A stretch of 64,000 nucleotides of DNA from Streptomyces indicus (GTDB taxonomy: Bacteria > Actinomycetota > Actinomycetes > Streptomycetales > Streptomycetaceae). Each line of letters starts with the position of its first letter. The stretch's first letter is position 1. The DNA is taken from positions 124,001 through 188,000 of the forward strand of contig NZ_FNFF01000012.1 of the NCBI RefSeq assembly GCF_900100315.1, given 5' to 3'. The position numbers and the translations under genes are program-made. The notes beneath the pieces are model-generated. The model saw nothing but the letters and a program-made list of their open reading frames with translations. It did not search any database and was not told the DNA's origin. Positions 7,944-17,820 of this stretch are shown here, piece by piece.

Positions 7944-9359
7944 TTACTCGCCCAGCTGCTTCAGACCGCGCCAGCCCTCCGGGTGCACCCCGCCCGGAAC
8001 CGGCGCCGACACGTCGTACGGCTCCCGCGTGAAGACGAATGACCCGAGATCGAGATGGCTCACCGTGCCGTCCGGCCGCCGCACCGCCCGAAGCGTCTCG
8101 CCCGCGTAGTACCCGCCGAGTCCGGTCCACGTCCCGTCGTCCTCGGCCCGGAACCGCGCCGAACGCCCCTTGCCCTGCAGCGGCGCCAGCTCGATCCCGT
8201 CGGCGAGCACCCGCAGCCCGAAACCGGCCGTGCCCCAGTACCAGGGGCCGGCCAACTCCAGTACCTGCGCGTCGACTTCATCCATCGGTCGCCAGGGCTC
8301 CGGAAAGCGCGGCTCCGCGTCCGCGACGATGCCGACCAGCTCCGCAGCAAGACCGCCGATCTGCGGTCCGGAGGTGCAGTTGGCGAGGGCGATGGCGGCG
8401 AGCCCTTCGTCCACGCTGAACACCATGCAGGCAAGGAACCCGGGCAGCGACCCGGAATGCCCGGCGAGCGTCCGTCCGCCCCGCCGGAACAGCTGCACCC
8501 CGAGCCCGTAACCGCCTTCCCAGTCCCCGTCCTCCGCCGGAGCGGCCGGGGCACGCATCTCCCGTACGGTGGCGGCGCTCAGCACGCGGTCGTCGCCCTG
8601 CGCGAGGAACACGGCAAACCGCGCCAGGTCCCTTGTCGTGGACCACAGTTGACCGGCCGGTGCCATCAGCCCCAGGTCCTCGACCTGCTCCGGCATCATC
8701 ACGTCGGCCCAGGGATGCACCGCCCAGCCACCGGCGGCCGGCGGCTGCGGCTGGGCCGACGTACGGGTGAGGCCGAGCGGCTCGAGCACCTCGCGGCGCA
8801 GCACGTCCTCCCAGGGGGCGCCGCGCAGCTTCTCGACAAGCGCGCCGAGCACCGTATAGCCGGGGTTGGAGTAGTGGTGCCGACGCCCCACAGGGTGCAG
8901 GAAAGGCTCCTCGCCGAGCACATGCGCAAGCGTCGGCCGCTCGCTCCCCGGCGTCCGCTCCCACCAGGCACCCGGCGTCTCAGCCGCCAACCCGCCGGTG
9001 TGGGCGAGCAGTTGGCCCACGGTCACCTCGCCGAGCCCCGTCCCCGGCAGATGCTTCTCGACCGGGTCCCCCAGGCCGAGCAGCCCTTCGTCCCGCAGCC
9101 GCATCACGAGCACAGCGGTGAACGTCTTGGTGATCGACCCGACCCGGTACTGCACGTCACCGTCGGGCCCGTGCCCGTCCACCGATGTGGCCGCCCCTTC
9201 CCACACGATCTCGCCGTCCCGCACGACAGCGGCCACCACGGACGGCGCCCGCCCCTGCGCCTGGGCGAGGGCCACACGATGGTCCAGCGCCCGGCTGGTC
9301 GAGGGGAGAAGGGCCTGCCAGGAGGCCCGGGGGTCTGCACTGATTCCGGGAGAGGTCAT
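7944..9359 (-). CDS. Serine hydrolase, beta-lactamase class C / PBP4* family
   Basis: A 471-residue protein with the penicillin-recognising active-site set: the SxxK motif SITK in YRVGSITKTFTAVLV, the tyrosine motif YSN in HHYSNPGYTVLGALVEKL, and an HSG triad in TLAGHSGSLPGF. The last ~120 residues form an extra beta-rich domain typical of FmtA/EstB-like esterases and D-amino peptidases. No signal peptide is seen, so it may act inside the cell as an esterase. The ATG at 9359 (MTSPGISADP) is preferred over the upstream GTG at 9407, which adds an Arg-rich stretch; neither has a strong ribosome-binding site. It lies downstream of dnaB but behind a terminator. Confidence 0.82.
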   Translation of the reverse strand: MTSPGISADPRASWQALLPSTSRALDHRVALAQAQGRAPSVVAAVVRDGEIVWEGAATSVDGHGPDGDVQYRVGSITKTFTAVLVMRLRDEGLLGLGDPVEKHLPGTGLGEVTVGQLLAHTGGLAAETPGAWWERTPGSERPTLAHVLGEEPFLHPVGRRHHYSNPGYTVLGALVEKLRGAPWEDVLRREVLEPLGLTRTSAQPQPPAAGGWAVHPWADVMMPEQVEDLGLMAPAGQLWSTTRDLARFAVFLAQGDDRVLSAATVREMRAPAAPAEDGDWEGGYGLGVQLFRRGGRTLAGHSGSLPGFLACMVFSVDEGLAAIALANCTSGPQIGGLAAELVGIVADAEPRFPEPWRPMDEVDAQVLELAGPWYWGTAGFGLRVLADGIELAPLQGKGRSARFRAEDDGTWTGLGGYYAGETLRAVRRPDGTVSHLDLGSFVFTREPYDVSAPVPGGVHPEGWRGLKQLGE

Positions 9360-9411
9360 ACGGGCCAGTCCATCGCGAGAACCGATGCGCGGTCGAGCCC
9401 ATTTCACCGAA

Positions 9412-9444
9412 CGCTGAGCGGGCGGCGTTTCCGCTCGCTCAGCG
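9412..9444 (-). terminator. Terminator hairpin after dnaB
   Basis: A 14-base stem with one mismatch (9412-9425 against 9431-9444) and a five-base loop, nine bases past the dnaB stop. There is no U-tract, as is common in Streptomyces. Confidence 0.6.
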
Positions 9445-9452
9445 GTCGTGAA

Positions 9453-10928
<1,476 letters not shown>

Positions 10929-11131
10929 CGGGCCACCTCCTCCCGTCCGCCGAGCGGACCTCGCCATGCCTCATTCCTACGGCACGACACTGACAAATAA
11001 GAGGCCCGACTCCGCTTCTGACGCGGCGAATCCACAGGGTTTCCAGAAGAGGAATCCACGAGGTTCGGAGCAGGAGAACAGACGCGGGCGCCGGACCACG
11101 TTAGGGCCCTCGGCACCGTCAGCCAATCTGG

Positions 11132-11272
11132 TTATCCACAGGCTCTGTGGATAGCGGGCCTGATGCTGTGGAGAACCCCGCCAATCCTGTGCACGGCCCG
11201 GTGGACAGTGCTGTGAACAAGCCCTCAGGCTTCTCCACAAACACCCTCTGAGCTGCAGTTTCCTTGTCCACC
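11132..11272. promoter_or_regulatory. Cluster of seven DnaA-box-like 9-mers between dnaB and the MATE gene
   Basis: Plus-strand boxes: TTATCCACA 11132, TTCTCCACA 11231, TTGTCCACC 11264. Minus-strand boxes (reverse complements TGTGGAnnn): 11146-11154, 11167-11175, 11200-11208 and 11212-11220. The first two face each other six bases apart. The whole intergenic region 10929-11408 (480 bases) has no other gene. It may act in dnaB control or in DnaA titration. Confidence 0.65.
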
Positions 11273-11408
11273 CGCTGTGCACGAGAAAAACTTCCCCAGT
11301 CGGACCAAGATCGCGACAAACGGTGCGCCCAGATCCGCCCTCAGGAGACCTGAGTAATAGTCACTAGGCGCTTGCATCCATTACCTGTGGAAGATTAGAT
11401 TGGTGCCC

Positions 11409-12746
11409 ATGACACAGGCTCCCCCGACCCCCAAGGCCGTCCGCCGGGCACATGACCGCGAGATCATCGCGCTCGCCGTCCCGGCCTTCGGCGCACTCGT
11501 CGCCGAGCCGCTCTTCGTGATGGTGGACAGCGCCATCGTGGGGCATCTGGGGACCGCCCAACTCGCCGGCCTGGCAGTCGCCTCCAGCCTGCTGCTCACC
11601 GCCGTCAGCATCTTCGTCTTCCTCGCGTACGCCACCACGGCGGCCGTCGCCCGCCGGGTCGGTGCCGGCGACCTCCAGTCCGCGATCCGTCAGGGCATGG
11701 ACGGCATCTGGCTGGCGATACTCCTCGGCGCGGTCACCCTCGCCGCCGTGATTCCCACCGCCCCCGCGATCGTCGACCTCCTCGGCGCATCCGACACGGC
11801 GGCTCCGTACGCGATCACATATCTGCGGATCTCGGCCCTCGGCATCCCCGCGATGCTCATCGTCCTCGCAGCGACCGGCGTCCTGCGCGGCCTCCAGGAC
11901 ACGAAGACCCCGCTGTACGTGGCCATCGGAGGCTTCGCGGCCAATGCCGCGCTCAACGCGGGCCTGGTCTACGGCGCCGGCCTCGGCATCGCGGGCTCCG
12001 CCTGGGGCACCGTCCTCGCCCAGTGGGCGATGGCTGTCGCGTATCTCGTCGTCGTGGTCCGCGGTGCGCGCAGGCACCACGCCTCGCTGCGGCCCGATGC
12101 CGCCGGGATCCGCGCCTGCGCCCAGGCCGGTGCGCCGCTCCTGGTCCGCACGCTCTCGCTGCGCGCGATCCTGATGATCGCCACCGCCGTGGCCGCTCGG
12201 CTCGGCGACGCGGACATCGCCGCGCACCAGATCATCATCTCCCTGTGGAACCTGCTGGCCTTCGCCCTGGACGCCATCGCCATCGCAGGCCAGGCCATCA
12301 TCGGACGCTACCTGGGAGCAGGCGACGAGCAGGGGGCCCGCGGCGCCTGCCGTCGGATGGTGCAGTGGGGCATCGCGTCCGGGGTGGTGCTCGGAGTCCT
12401 CGTCGTGGCCACCAGTCCGCTGTTCCTGCCGCTGTTCACCAGTGACTCCGCCGTCCAGGACGTGGCGCTGCCCGCCCTGATCGTGGTGGCCGTGTCCGTA
12501 CCGGTCTCCGGGGTCGTGTTCGTCCTGGACGGAGTCCTGATGGGCGCCGGCGACGGTCCGTATCTCGCCTGGGCCATGCTCCTCACGCTGGCGGTCTTCG
12601 CCCCGGTCGCGCTGCTCGTCCCGACACTCGGCGGCGGCCTCACAGCACTGTGGCTGGCGATGACGCTCATGATGACGGTCCGCCTGCTGACCCTGTGGCT
12701 CCGTACCCGCTCGGGCAGGTGGATCGTCACAGGGGCCACCCGCTGA
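11409..12746 (+). CDS. MATE-family efflux transporter (DinF-like)
   Basis: A 445-residue membrane protein with about 12 helices in two pseudo-symmetric halves. The first half starts REIIALAVPAFGALVAEPLFVMVDSAIVGHLGTAQLAGLA, the canonical MatE N-terminus. The second half has APLLVRTLSLRAILMIATAVAARLGDADIAAHQIIISLW and RYLGAGDEQGARGACRRMVQWG. The family couples Na+ or H+ influx to export of cationic compounds. The start is the ATG at 11409; TTG and GTG codons six to nine bases upstream are possible, but none has a strong ribosome-binding site. It is divergent from dnaB across the DnaA-box cluster and converges on rplI. Confidence 0.88.
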   Translation: MTQAPPTPKAVRRAHDREIIALAVPAFGALVAEPLFVMVDSAIVGHLGTAQLAGLAVASSLLLTAVSIFVFLAYATTAAVARRVGAGDLQSAIRQGMDGIWLAILLGAVTLAAVIPTAPAIVDLLGASDTAAPYAITYLRISALGIPAMLIVLAATGVLRGLQDTKTPLYVAIGGFAANAALNAGLVYGAGLGIAGSAWGTVLAQWAMAVAYLVVVVRGARRHHASLRPDAAGIRACAQAGAPLLVRTLSLRAILMIATAVAARLGDADIAAHQIIISLWNLLAFALDAIAIAGQAIIGRYLGAGDEQGARGACRRMVQWGIASGVVLGVLVVATSPLFLPLFTSDSAVQDVALPALIVVAVSVPVSGVVFVLDGVLMGAGDGPYLAWAMLLTLAVFAPVALLVPTLGGGLTALWLAMTLMMTVRLLTLWLRTRSGRWIVTGATR

Positions 12747-12797
12747 GTGCCTCCGAGGGCGGCAGCTCACCGAGCCGGGTGTCGGGCGCCGGGCCAC

Positions 12798-12811
12798 GTT
12801 TCACGTGAAAC
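12798..12811. other. parS site 3 (perfect)
   Basis: GTTTCACGTGAAAC in the space between the convergent MATE and rplI genes. Confidence 0.92.
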
Positions 12812-12879
12812 AGCGCCGAGCCGAGGCGGGTTCGGCCGCACACCCATGGTGAGCCCAACCCTCCCCACAGAGACAGCAG

Positions 12880-12911
12880 AAGGGGCCGCACCCTGACGGA
12901 TGCGGCCCCTT
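12880..12911 (-). terminator. Terminator of the rpsF-ssb-rpsR-rplI operon
   Basis: A perfect 11-base stem (12880-12890 with 12901-12911), ten-base loop, located 28 bases past the rplI stop. It may also stop transcripts from the MATE gene. Confidence 0.75.
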
Positions 12912-12938
12912 CGATGCGCAATAAGCCAGCGCAGACGC

Positions 12939-13385
12939 TTACGCGGCGACGACCTCGACGGTCACCTTGGCGGCAACCTCGGGGTGCAGACGCACGGACG
13001 TCTCGTGAGCGCCGAGCGTCTTGATCGGCGCGCCCAGCTCGATGCGGCGCTTGTCGACCTCGGGGCCACCGGAAGCCTTGATCGCCGAAGCGACGTCGGC
13101 CGGGGTGACGGAGCCGAAGAGACGACCGGCGTCGCCGGAGCGGACGGCAAGGCGAACCTTGACGGCCTCGAGCTGGCCCTTGACCTGGTTGGCCTGCTCG
13201 ATGGTCTGGATCTCGTGGATCTTGCGAGCACGACGGATCTGCTCGACGTCCTTCTCGCCACCCTTGGTCCAGCGGATAGCGAACTTCCGCGGGATCAGGT
13301 AGTTGCGAGCGTAGCCGTCCTTGACGTCGACGACGTCGCCGGCAGCGCCGAGGCCGGAGACCTCGTGGGTGAGGATGATCTTCAT
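12939..13385 (-). CDS. rplI: 50S ribosomal protein L9
   Basis: A 148-residue ribosomal protein. The N-terminal RNA-binding domain MKIILTHEVSGLGAAGDVVDVKDGYARNYLIPR is diagnostic of bL9. A long connecting helix (~45-80) and the C-terminal domain from ~80 complete the expected length. L9 binds domain V of 23S rRNA. It is the last gene of the rpsF-ssb-rpsR-rplI operon, 18 bases after rpsR, and is followed by a terminator. Confidence 0.97.
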   Translation of the reverse strand: MKIILTHEVSGLGAAGDVVDVKDGYARNYLIPRKFAIRWTKGGEKDVEQIRRARKIHEIQTIEQANQVKGQLEAVKVRLAVRSGDAGRLFGSVTPADVASAIKASGGPEVDKRRIELGAPIKTLGAHETSVRLHPEVAAKVTVEVVAA

Positions 13386-13403
13386 TGTTCGGTCACCCTT
13401 CCC

Positions 13404-13640
13404 TTATCGCGCGGTGGACGTGTAGGGCAGCAGCGCCATCTCACGGCTGTTCTTGACGGCCGTGGCGACGTCACGCTGGTGCTGCGTGCAGTTGCCGGTC
13501 ACGCGGCGGGCACGGATCTTGCCGCGGTCGGAAATGAACTTCCGCAGCATGTTCGTGTCCTTGTAGTCCACGTACTGGACCTTGTCCTTGCAGAAAGCGC
13601 AGACCTTCTTCTTAGGCTTGCGCACAGGCGGCTTCGCCAT
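13404..13640 (-). CDS. rpsR: 30S ribosomal protein S18
   Basis: A 78-residue bS18 protein: KKKVCAFCKDKVQYVDYKDTNMLRKFISDRGKIRARRVTGNCTQHQRDVATAVKNSREMALLPY. It has Cys at 14, 17 and 51, so it belongs to the cysteine-containing (zinc-type) form rather than the zinc-free paralogue that Streptomyces often keep elsewhere under Zur control. It binds the 30S platform next to S6, whose gene is in this operon. A ribosome-binding site (aggagaaacacc) precedes the ATG. Confidence 0.97.
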   Translation of the reverse strand: MAKPPVRKPKKKVCAFCKDKVQYVDYKDTNMLRKFISDRGKIRARRVTGNCTQHQRDVATAVKNSREMALLPYTSTAR

Positions 13641-13697
13641 GGTGTTTCTCCTGTGTGATCAAGAAGTTTGGGTAAGCCCAACCCTCGGCCGCGAGGC

Positions 13698-14291
13698 CTA
13701 GAAGGGGGGCTCGTCCGAGTAGCCGCCACCGGAGCCGCCGGAGCTTCCGCCCCAGCCGCCACCGCCGCCGCCCTGCTGGCCGCCACCGGCCGGCGCACCG
13801 GTCGCCCAGGGGTCGTCGGAGGGAGCTCCGCCGCCCTGCTGACCGCCACCAGGGCCACCGCCCCAGTTGCCGCCGCCCTGCTGACCGCCACCGCCGCCGA
13901 AGCCGCCACCGCCCTGACGGGCGCCGCCGCTGGTCTTGGTGACCTTGGCGGTGGCATTGCGCAGGCTGGCGCCGACCTCGTCGACGTCCAGCTCGTAGAC
14001 CGTGCGCTTGACGCCCTCACGGTCCTCGTAGGACCGCTGCTTCAGCCGGCCCTGCACGATGACGCGCATGCCTCGCTGGAGCGACTCCGCGACGTTCTCC
14101 GCCGCCTGACGCCAGACCGAGCAGGTCAGGAACAGGCTCTCGCCGTCCTTCCACTCGTTCGTCTGACGGTCGAAGGTGCGGGGAGTGGACGCGACACGGA
14201 ACTTCGCGACCGCCGCACCGGAGGGGGTGAAGCGCAGCTCGGGGTCATCGACGAGATTGCCGATGACCGTGATGACGGTCTCGCCTGCCAT
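13698..14291 (-). CDS. ssb: Single-stranded DNA-binding protein SsbA
   Basis: A 197-residue protein with an N-terminal OB fold (VITVIGNLVDDPELRFTPSGAAVAKFRVAST to about residue 110) and a flexible tail of Gly/Gln/Trp-rich repeats. It ends in the acidic tip YSDEPPF, which recruits replication and repair partners. It protects ssDNA at forks. The long glycine-rich linker (over 70 residues) is typical of streptomycete SsbA. Its place between rpsF and rpsR is the standard bacterial arrangement. Confidence 0.96.
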   Translation of the reverse strand: MAGETVITVIGNLVDDPELRFTPSGAAVAKFRVASTPRTFDRQTNEWKDGESLFLTCSVWRQAAENVAESLQRGMRVIVQGRLKQRSYEDREGVKRTVYELDVDEVGASLRNATAKVTKTSGGARQGGGGFGGGGGQQGGGNWGGGPGGGQQGGGAPSDDPWATGAPAGGGQQGGGGGGWGGSSGGSGGGYSDEPPF

Positions 14292-14364
14292 GGGGGATAC
14301 CTCTCGGCGGGTTGCTGCTGGCTGCTTGCTGCTACTCAGATCCCGATACCGCTGAACGCGAGGT

Positions 14365-14655
14365 TCAGTGGGTCTCGGGGCGGAGGACCTTGGTCCGGAG
14401 GACCGACTCGTTCAGGTTCATCTGGCGGTCGAGCTCCTTGACGACCGCAGGCTCGGCCTGCAGGTCGATGACCGAGTAGATGCCCTCGGGCTTCTTCTTG
14501 ATCTCGTACGCGAGACGACGACGGCCCCAGGTGTCGACCTTCTCGACCTTTCCGTTGCCCTCACGGACGACGGAGAGGAAGTTCTCGATCAGCGGCGAGA
14601 CAGCACGCTCTTCGAGATCGGGGTCGAGGATGACCATCACCTCGTAGTGACGCAT
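14365..14655 (-). CDS. rpsF: 30S ribosomal protein S6
   Basis: A 96-residue bS6 protein starting MRHYEVMVILDPDLEERAV and ending LRTKVLRPETH, with the LAYEIKKKPEGIYSVIDL strand. The start at 14655 follows an excellent aaaggaggtgg; the frame is open further upstream, but the protein family begins here. It is the first gene of the S6-SSB-S18-L9 operon. The 280 bases upstream (14656-14935), shared with the divergent small membrane protein gene, must hold its promoter; I could not fix its -35/-10. Confidence 0.96.
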   Translation of the reverse strand: MRHYEVMVILDPDLEERAVSPLIENFLSVVREGNGKVEKVDTWGRRRLAYEIKKKPEGIYSVIDLQAEPAVVKELDRQMNLNESVLRTKVLRPETH

Positions 14656-14935
14656 GTGTAACCCACCTCCTTTGGACTCAGCGGCCACGGTCGTTCCGTG
14701 GCAGGAGGGTTGTGATGCGTACGCAACGGTATCGGTCGCCACTGACAATCAGGCCCCGCGAGGGCGGGAAGCTGGTCGTGGGATCCCAGGAGACCTGGGC
14801 AGACACCGCTGCAGACGTTACAGAGTACCTGCCGCTTGCCTTCCGGTTGAAATCCGGTGGTAAAGAGCCGCAATCTGTACACATCGGGTGTCCACAGCGC
14901 TACGATGCGCCGCTCTATGCCAGGAGGTGCCCCCG

Positions 14936-15253
14936 ATGGCACAGGCAATGCGACCCAATACCTCGACCTCGCTCTTCGCGACGGACGGCAAGCCCCATCC
15001 GCTCCAGGACACGCTGCTCGCGATCACGCTGGTGCTCGGCATCACGGCGTTCGTCAGCGCGATGTTCCACAACCTCCATCTGCTGAGCTCCTGGACGGGG
15101 CTCATCGGGATCCTCACGGGTGCCTACGGGCAGTTCATCTCGGAGACGACCCGCGAGCGGACTCTGATGATCATCGGGCTCGGTGCCGCCGCGGTCGGCT
15201 TCTTCCTCGGTATGGCCCACGGCGGTCTGTTCGGCGGCGTGATCGGGGGCTGA
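14936..15253 (+). CDS. Small conserved membrane protein, 105 aa
   Basis: A short protein beginning MAQAMRPNTSTSLFATDG. It has three predicted helices: TLLAITLVLGITAFVSAMFHNL, WTGLIGILTGAYGQFI and TLMIIGLGAAAVGFFLGMAHGGLFGG. The ATG at 14936 sits behind a strong aggaggtg, so the upstream in-frame residues are not part of it. The position between rpsF and the FemX-type gene suggests a conserved streptomycete envelope protein. Function unknown. Confidence 0.75.
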   Translation: MAQAMRPNTSTSLFATDGKPHPLQDTLLAITLVLGITAFVSAMFHNLHLLSSWTGLIGILTGAYGQFISETTRERTLMIIGLGAAAVGFFLGMAHGGLFGGVIGG

Positions 15254-15437
15254 CCCGCCGACGGCGTGATCGTCGGCCGCCTCAGCCCGCTCCTCCCTGG
15301 GCTCGGCCCTCCGGATCCCACCCCGGACGGGCCGAGTCCGCATGCGCCCATTCGGGGCGGACCGGTGGCGCAGTAGGCTTCGGCGCGAGAGCCGGAACCC
15401 CTGCCCCTGGGGACACACCGACCGAGGAGCGCCCCGC

Positions 15438-16559
15438 ATGAGCCTGACCCTGAGGACCATCAGCCGCGAGCAGCATCTGGCGTACATCCAGAGCCTGCCC
15501 TCGGCGAGCCACTGCCAGGTCCCGGCGTGGGCTGATGTGAAGAGCGAGTGGCGCTCGGAGAACCTCGGCTGGTTCGACGACAAGACCGGCCAGCTCGTCG
15601 GCGCGGGCCTGGTCCTCTACCGCCAGCTCCCCAAGGTCAAGCGCTACCTCGCATATCTGCCCGAGGGGCCGGTCATCAACTGGTATGCCCCCAACCTGGA
15701 CGAGTGGCTCAAGCCGATGCTCGCCCACCTCAAGCAGCAGGGCGCCTTCTCCGTGAAGATGGGCCCGCCCGTCGTGATCCGGAAGTGGGACGCTCCGGCG
15801 ATCAAGGCCGGGATCCAGAACCCGGACGTCAAGCGCCTGCGCGACATCGAGGCCACGCACATCGAGCCGCGTGCCTTCGAGGTCTCGGACAAGCTGCGCC
15901 GTATGGGCTGGCAACAGGGCGAGGACGGCGGCGCCGGCTTCGGCGACGTGCAGCCCCGCTATGTCTTCCAGGTGCCCCTCGCCGGCCGCTCGCTCGAAGA
16001 GGTCCAGAAGGGCTTCAACCAGCTGTGGCGGCGCAACATCAAGAAGGCCGACAAGGCCGGCGTCGAGGTCGTCCAGGGCGGCTACGAGGACCTCGCCGAG
16101 TGGCAGCGCCTGTACGAGATCACGGCGATCCGCGACAAGTTCCGCCCCCGCCCGCTCAGTTACTTCCAGCAGCAGTGGCGCGCCCTCAACTCCGAGGACC
16201 CGAACCGCATGCGGCTGTACTTCGCCCGGCACAACGGGGTGAACCTCGCGGCCGCGACGATGCTCGTGGTCGGCGGCCACGTCTGGTACTCCTACGGCGC
16301 CTCCGACAACATCGGCCGCGAGGTCCGGCCCTCGAACGCGATGCAGTGGCGGATGCTCCGCGACGCCTACGCGCTGGGCGCGAGCGTCTACGACCTGCGC
16401 GGCATCTCCGACTCGCTCGACGAGACCGACCACCTCTTCGGCCTGATCCAGTTCAAGGTCGGCACGGGCGGCGAGGCCGTCGAGTACGTCGGCGAGTGGG
16501 ACTTCCCGCTCAACAAGCTGCTGCACAAGGCGCTCGACATCTACATGTCGCGCCGCTGA
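15438..16559 (+). CDS. femX: FemX-type lipid II peptide-bridge aminoacyltransferase
   Basis: A 373-residue FemABX-family protein. These enzymes are GNAT-like and transfer an aminoacyl group from tRNA to the stem peptide of lipid II on the inner membrane face. In S. coelicolor the orthologue at this position adds the first glycine to the LL-diaminopimelate side chain. Recognisable parts are the N-terminal half (EQHLAYIQSLPSASHCQVPAWADVK), LWRRNIKKADKAGVEVV, AATMLVVGGHVWYSYGASD and the C-terminal GLIQFKVGTGGEAVEYVGEWDFPLN, typical of the family. The ATG at 15438 follows gaggag. It is probably co-expressed with the alanine-racemase-like gene downstream, both serving peptidoglycan precursors. Confidence 0.85.
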   Translation: MSLTLRTISREQHLAYIQSLPSASHCQVPAWADVKSEWRSENLGWFDDKTGQLVGAGLVLYRQLPKVKRYLAYLPEGPVINWYAPNLDEWLKPMLAHLKQQGAFSVKMGPPVVIRKWDAPAIKAGIQNPDVKRLRDIEATHIEPRAFEVSDKLRRMGWQQGEDGGAGFGDVQPRYVFQVPLAGRSLEEVQKGFNQLWRRNIKKADKAGVEVVQGGYEDLAEWQRLYEITAIRDKFRPRPLSYFQQQWRALNSEDPNRMRLYFARHNGVNLAAATMLVVGGHVWYSYGASDNIGREVRPSNAMQWRMLRDAYALGASVYDLRGISDSLDETDHLFGLIQFKVGTGGEAVEYVGEWDFPLNKLLHKALDIYMSRR

Positions 16560-16691
16560 CCGGGCAGCCGGGCACTTCGCAGGCCGCGCCGCCGATTTCC
16601 CGTATCGCATCGGCACAGCGGCCGACCGAGCACAATTGCCTTCCATACCTCTGATACACCGCAGACGCGAGAAAGGTTCCGGGTAACGGCC

Positions 16692-17723
16692 ATGGCGCTC
16701 ACGCTTTATGTCGACACCGCGCGCTGGCGTGCGCACCACAAGCAGGTGCTCGATCAGTTCCCGGGTCTCATCCCCGTCTGCAAGGGCAACGGCTACGGCT
16801 TCGGCCACGAGCGGCTGGCCGAGGAGGCCACCCGGCTCGGCGCCGACATGCTCGCCGTCGGCACCACGTACGAAGCTGCCCGCATCAAGGACTGGTTCAG
16901 CGGCGACCTGCTCGTCCTGACCCCGTTCCGCCGCGGCGAGGAGCCGGTGCCGCTGCCGGACCGCGTCATCCGCTCCGTGTCCTCGGTCGAGGGCGTACAC
17001 GGCCTGGTGGGCGCGCGCGTCGTCATCGAGGTCATGAGCTCGATGAAGCGGCACGGCGTCAGCGAGCAGGACCTCGCCCAGCTCACCTCCGCCATCGAGG
17101 ACGTACGCCTGGAGGGCTTCGGCATCCACCTGCCGCTCGACCGCACCGACGGCTCCGACGCCGTCGAGGAGGTCATCGGCTGGATGGACCGCCTGCGAGC
17201 GGCCCGCCTCCCGCTGCACACGATGTTCGTGAGCCACCTGTCCGCTCAGGAACTCGCCCGGCTGCAACAGCAGTTCCCGCAGACCCGGTTCCGCGCCCGG
17301 ATCGGCACCCGCCTGTGGCTCGGCGACCACGAGGCGACCGAGTACCGCGGCGCGGTCCTCGACGTCACGCGCGTCTCCAAGGGCGACCGCTTCGGCTACC
17401 GCCAGCAGAAGGCCCCGAACGACGGCTGGCTCGCGGTGGTCGCCGGCGGTACGTCGCACGGCGTCGGCCTCGAGGCGCCCAAGGCGCTGCACGGTGTGAT
17501 GCCGCGCGCCAAGGGCGTGGCCCGCGCGGGTCTCGCGACCGTGAACCGGAACCTGTCCCCGTTCGTCTGGGCCGGCAAGCAGCGCTGGTTCGCCGAGCCG
17601 CCGCACATGCAGGTCTCGATCTTGTTCGTGCCGGGCGACTCCCAGGAGCCCAGGGTGGGCGAGGAGTTGGTGGCCCATCTGCGGCACACCACCACGCAGT
17701 TCGACCGCATCGTGGACCGCTGA
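16692..17723 (+). CDS. Alanine racemase-like PLP enzyme
   Basis: A 343-residue protein with an alanine-racemase-type TIM barrel. The PLP-binding lysine is in IPVCKGNGYGFGHERLAEEA near the N-terminus, and the phosphate- and substrate-side segments (GFGIHLPLD, RIGTRLWLGD) follow. It is shorter than a housekeeping Alr (~370-390), and the C-terminal beta domain is reduced and ends in HTTTQFDRIVDR. Substrate specificity is therefore uncertain; it could be a racemase or another fold-type III PLP enzyme. It sits 132 bases after the femX-type gene, which suggests a role in wall precursors. The sequence ends at a strong bidirectional terminator. Confidence 0.75.
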   Translation: MALTLYVDTARWRAHHKQVLDQFPGLIPVCKGNGYGFGHERLAEEATRLGADMLAVGTTYEAARIKDWFSGDLLVLTPFRRGEEPVPLPDRVIRSVSSVEGVHGLVGARVVIEVMSSMKRHGVSEQDLAQLTSAIEDVRLEGFGIHLPLDRTDGSDAVEEVIGWMDRLRAARLPLHTMFVSHLSAQELARLQQQFPQTRFRARIGTRLWLGDHEATEYRGAVLDVTRVSKGDRFGYRQQKAPNDGWLAVVAGGTSHGVGLEAPKALHGVMPRAKGVARAGLATVNRNLSPFVWAGKQRWFAEPPHMQVSILFVPGDSQEPRVGEELVAHLRHTTTQFDRIVDR

Positions 17724-17748
17724 GCCCAGCTGGATCTTTTTCTCGTCC

Positions 17749-17799
17749 TACGCCGAAGGGGCGGCCTGCAACATCAGTTGCGGCCGCCCCTTCGGCGTA
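17749..17799. terminator. Bidirectional terminator
   Basis: A perfect 18-base stem (17749-17766 with 17782-17799) and 15-base loop between the convergent racemase-like and GT87 genes. Confidence 0.8.
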
Positions 17800-17820
17800 A
17801 GGGGAGTCCTGTACGTTCGC

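Noticed and set aside
14637..14948. A 103-codon minus-strand frame upstream of rpsF
   Set aside because: It overlaps the rpsF ribosome-binding site and promoter and has no domain; rpsF starts at 14655.
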